Shown: in pieces, positions 6,397-6,781 of the stretch
Numbering within the stretch: position 1 is the stretch's first letter
Layout: each line of letters opens with the position of its first letter
Source of the DNA: an uncultured Marinicella sp.
GTDB taxonomy: Bacteria; Pseudomonadota; Gammaproteobacteria; Xanthomonadales; Marinicellaceae
Assembly: GCA_938008005.1 (NCBI GenBank)
Contig: CALLLZ010000390.1
Span: 1-6,781 of the forward strand
Length of the DNA stretch: 6,781 bases
Reading direction: 5' to 3'
Notes under the pieces: model-generated
Told to the model about the DNA's origin: nothing
Seen by the model: the letters and a program-made list of their open reading frames with translations, nothing else
Database searches by the model: none
Position numbers and translations under genes: made by a program

Positions 6397-6403
6397 AAAG
6401 AGC

Positions 6404-6781
6404 ATGTATTCAAAGCAAATCTTTAAAACTATATTAATCAGCCTGAGTGTTCTCAGTGCTGGAAATAGCCAAGCAGAAATTGAAGACAACGAAGGGTATA
6501 GCGAAGCTTACCAAGCTTGGGCGGCAGCACACTTTACGTTATTGCCCACTTCTTTTTTGCCAGGTCCAATTGGAATGGGGGCTGATTTAGCCAGTATTCC
6601 TATAGATATCAGAGTTAAAACATTACCAGCTTCACTCATTGCACCTACTCCAAATGCAGTATTTCTCACCAACACTGCGTCAGCGTCGGGTGACCAGAAC
6701 GATCCGATCTCGGCGAACAACAGCGATGACGAAGCCGTTCCGGTTGCGAACATCGCCGACCTCTCGATCGTGAAGGATGGC
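6404..6781 (+). CDS. Secreted DUF11-type repeat protein, N-terminal part (3' truncated)
   Basis: An open frame of 126 codons runs off the window end without a stop. Residues 1-24 form a Sec signal peptide (MYSKQIFK, hydrophobic ILISLSVLSAG, cleavage likely after SQA). The mature part starts EIEDNEGY and residues 25-89 match no family I recognise. From about residue 90 the sequence turns into DUF11-like repeat sequence: NTASASGDQNDP, ANN, a short linker, then ADLSIVKDG, which is how a new DUF11 repeat normally starts. Such proteins are large, exported and often end in a sorting signal such as IPTL-CTERM; that end is not visible. The frame is also open upstream to an ATG at 6308, which would add 32 residues before the signal peptide and is less likely. 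From about 6674 the GC content jumps to about 60%, unlike the first part of the gene. Confidence 0.75.
   Translation, partial: MYSKQIFKTILISLSVLSAGNSQAEIEDNEGYSEAYQAWAAAHFTLLPTSFLPGPIGMGADLASIPIDIRVKTLPASLIAPTPNAVFLTNTASASGDQNDPISANNSDDEAVPVANIADLSIVKDG

Larger units (their letters stand above)
6252..6403. promoter_or_regulatory. Divergent promoter region
   Basis: These 152 bp between the sigma factor gene (-) and the exported protein gene (+) must carry the promoters of both. A nine-A run (6268-6276) inside an AT-rich stretch lies just upstream of the sigma start. No convincing -35/-10 pair of the housekeeping type and no clear ECF -35 (GGAAC-like) was found on either strand. The perfect inverted repeat AAACAT-GA-ATGTTT at 6341-6354 is the only operator-like site. 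Confidence 0.5.

Noticed and set aside
6308..6403. Longer N-terminus of the exported protein from ATG 6308 (GAGGG upstream)
   Set aside because: It would place 32 residues, including charged ones, before a good signal peptide; the ATG at 6404 has its own ribosome site. Kept only as an alternative.
6508..6753. 81-codon open frame on the - strand
   Set aside because: Antisense to the signal-peptide/DUF11 gene, which has better start, export signal and recognisable repeat motifs; this frame has no such support.

Overview
The window looks like chromosomal DNA of a Gammaproteobacterium of moderate GC (about 40% in most genes). The gene content would suit a Marinicella-like or other marine lineage: an hvf-type copper RiPP operon, a one-component receptor Ser/Thr kinase with TPRs paired with an ECF sigma factor, and a secreted DUF11-repeat protein. 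The genus is a guess from gene content only.

Left part (1-2425, + strand): a four-gene operon for a ribosomally made, post-translationally modified metallophore of the HvfA/bufferin type. It has the 3' end of the precursor gene (hvfA, five KCG motifs visible), the DUF692/MNIO iron oxidase (hvfB), the DUF2063 partner protein (hvfC, overlapping hvfB by 26 bp) and a DoxX-like membrane protein (hvfX). In characterised relatives, HvfB and HvfC convert cysteines of EGKCG motifs into oxazolone/thioamide groups that bind copper. A strong hairpin lies inside the first codons of hvfB, and a double-hairpin terminator follows hvfX.

Middle (2426-3023): a 598-bp spacer without a convincing gene. It carries the terminator, a large imperfect inverted repeat, and four copies in alternating orientation of a short REP-like palindrome whose stems show compensatory base-pair changes.

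Right part (6251-3024, - strand): an ECF-type sigma factor gene followed 21 bp later by a transmembrane Ser/Thr kinase with a TPR-rich sensor region. The sigma factor has Thr where ordinary ECF factors have the Glu of the DAED motif in region 2.2. This fits the ECF43-type scheme in which the kinase switches the sigma factor on by phosphorylating that threonine.

Far right (6404-6781, + strand, divergent): the start of an exported protein with a signal peptide leading into DUF11-type sequence. It runs off the window and shows an abrupt rise in GC at third codon positions. The sigma/kinase pair and this secreted protein share a 152-bp divergent intergenic region, so the secreted protein is a plausible target of the sigma factor, but nothing in the sequence proves it.
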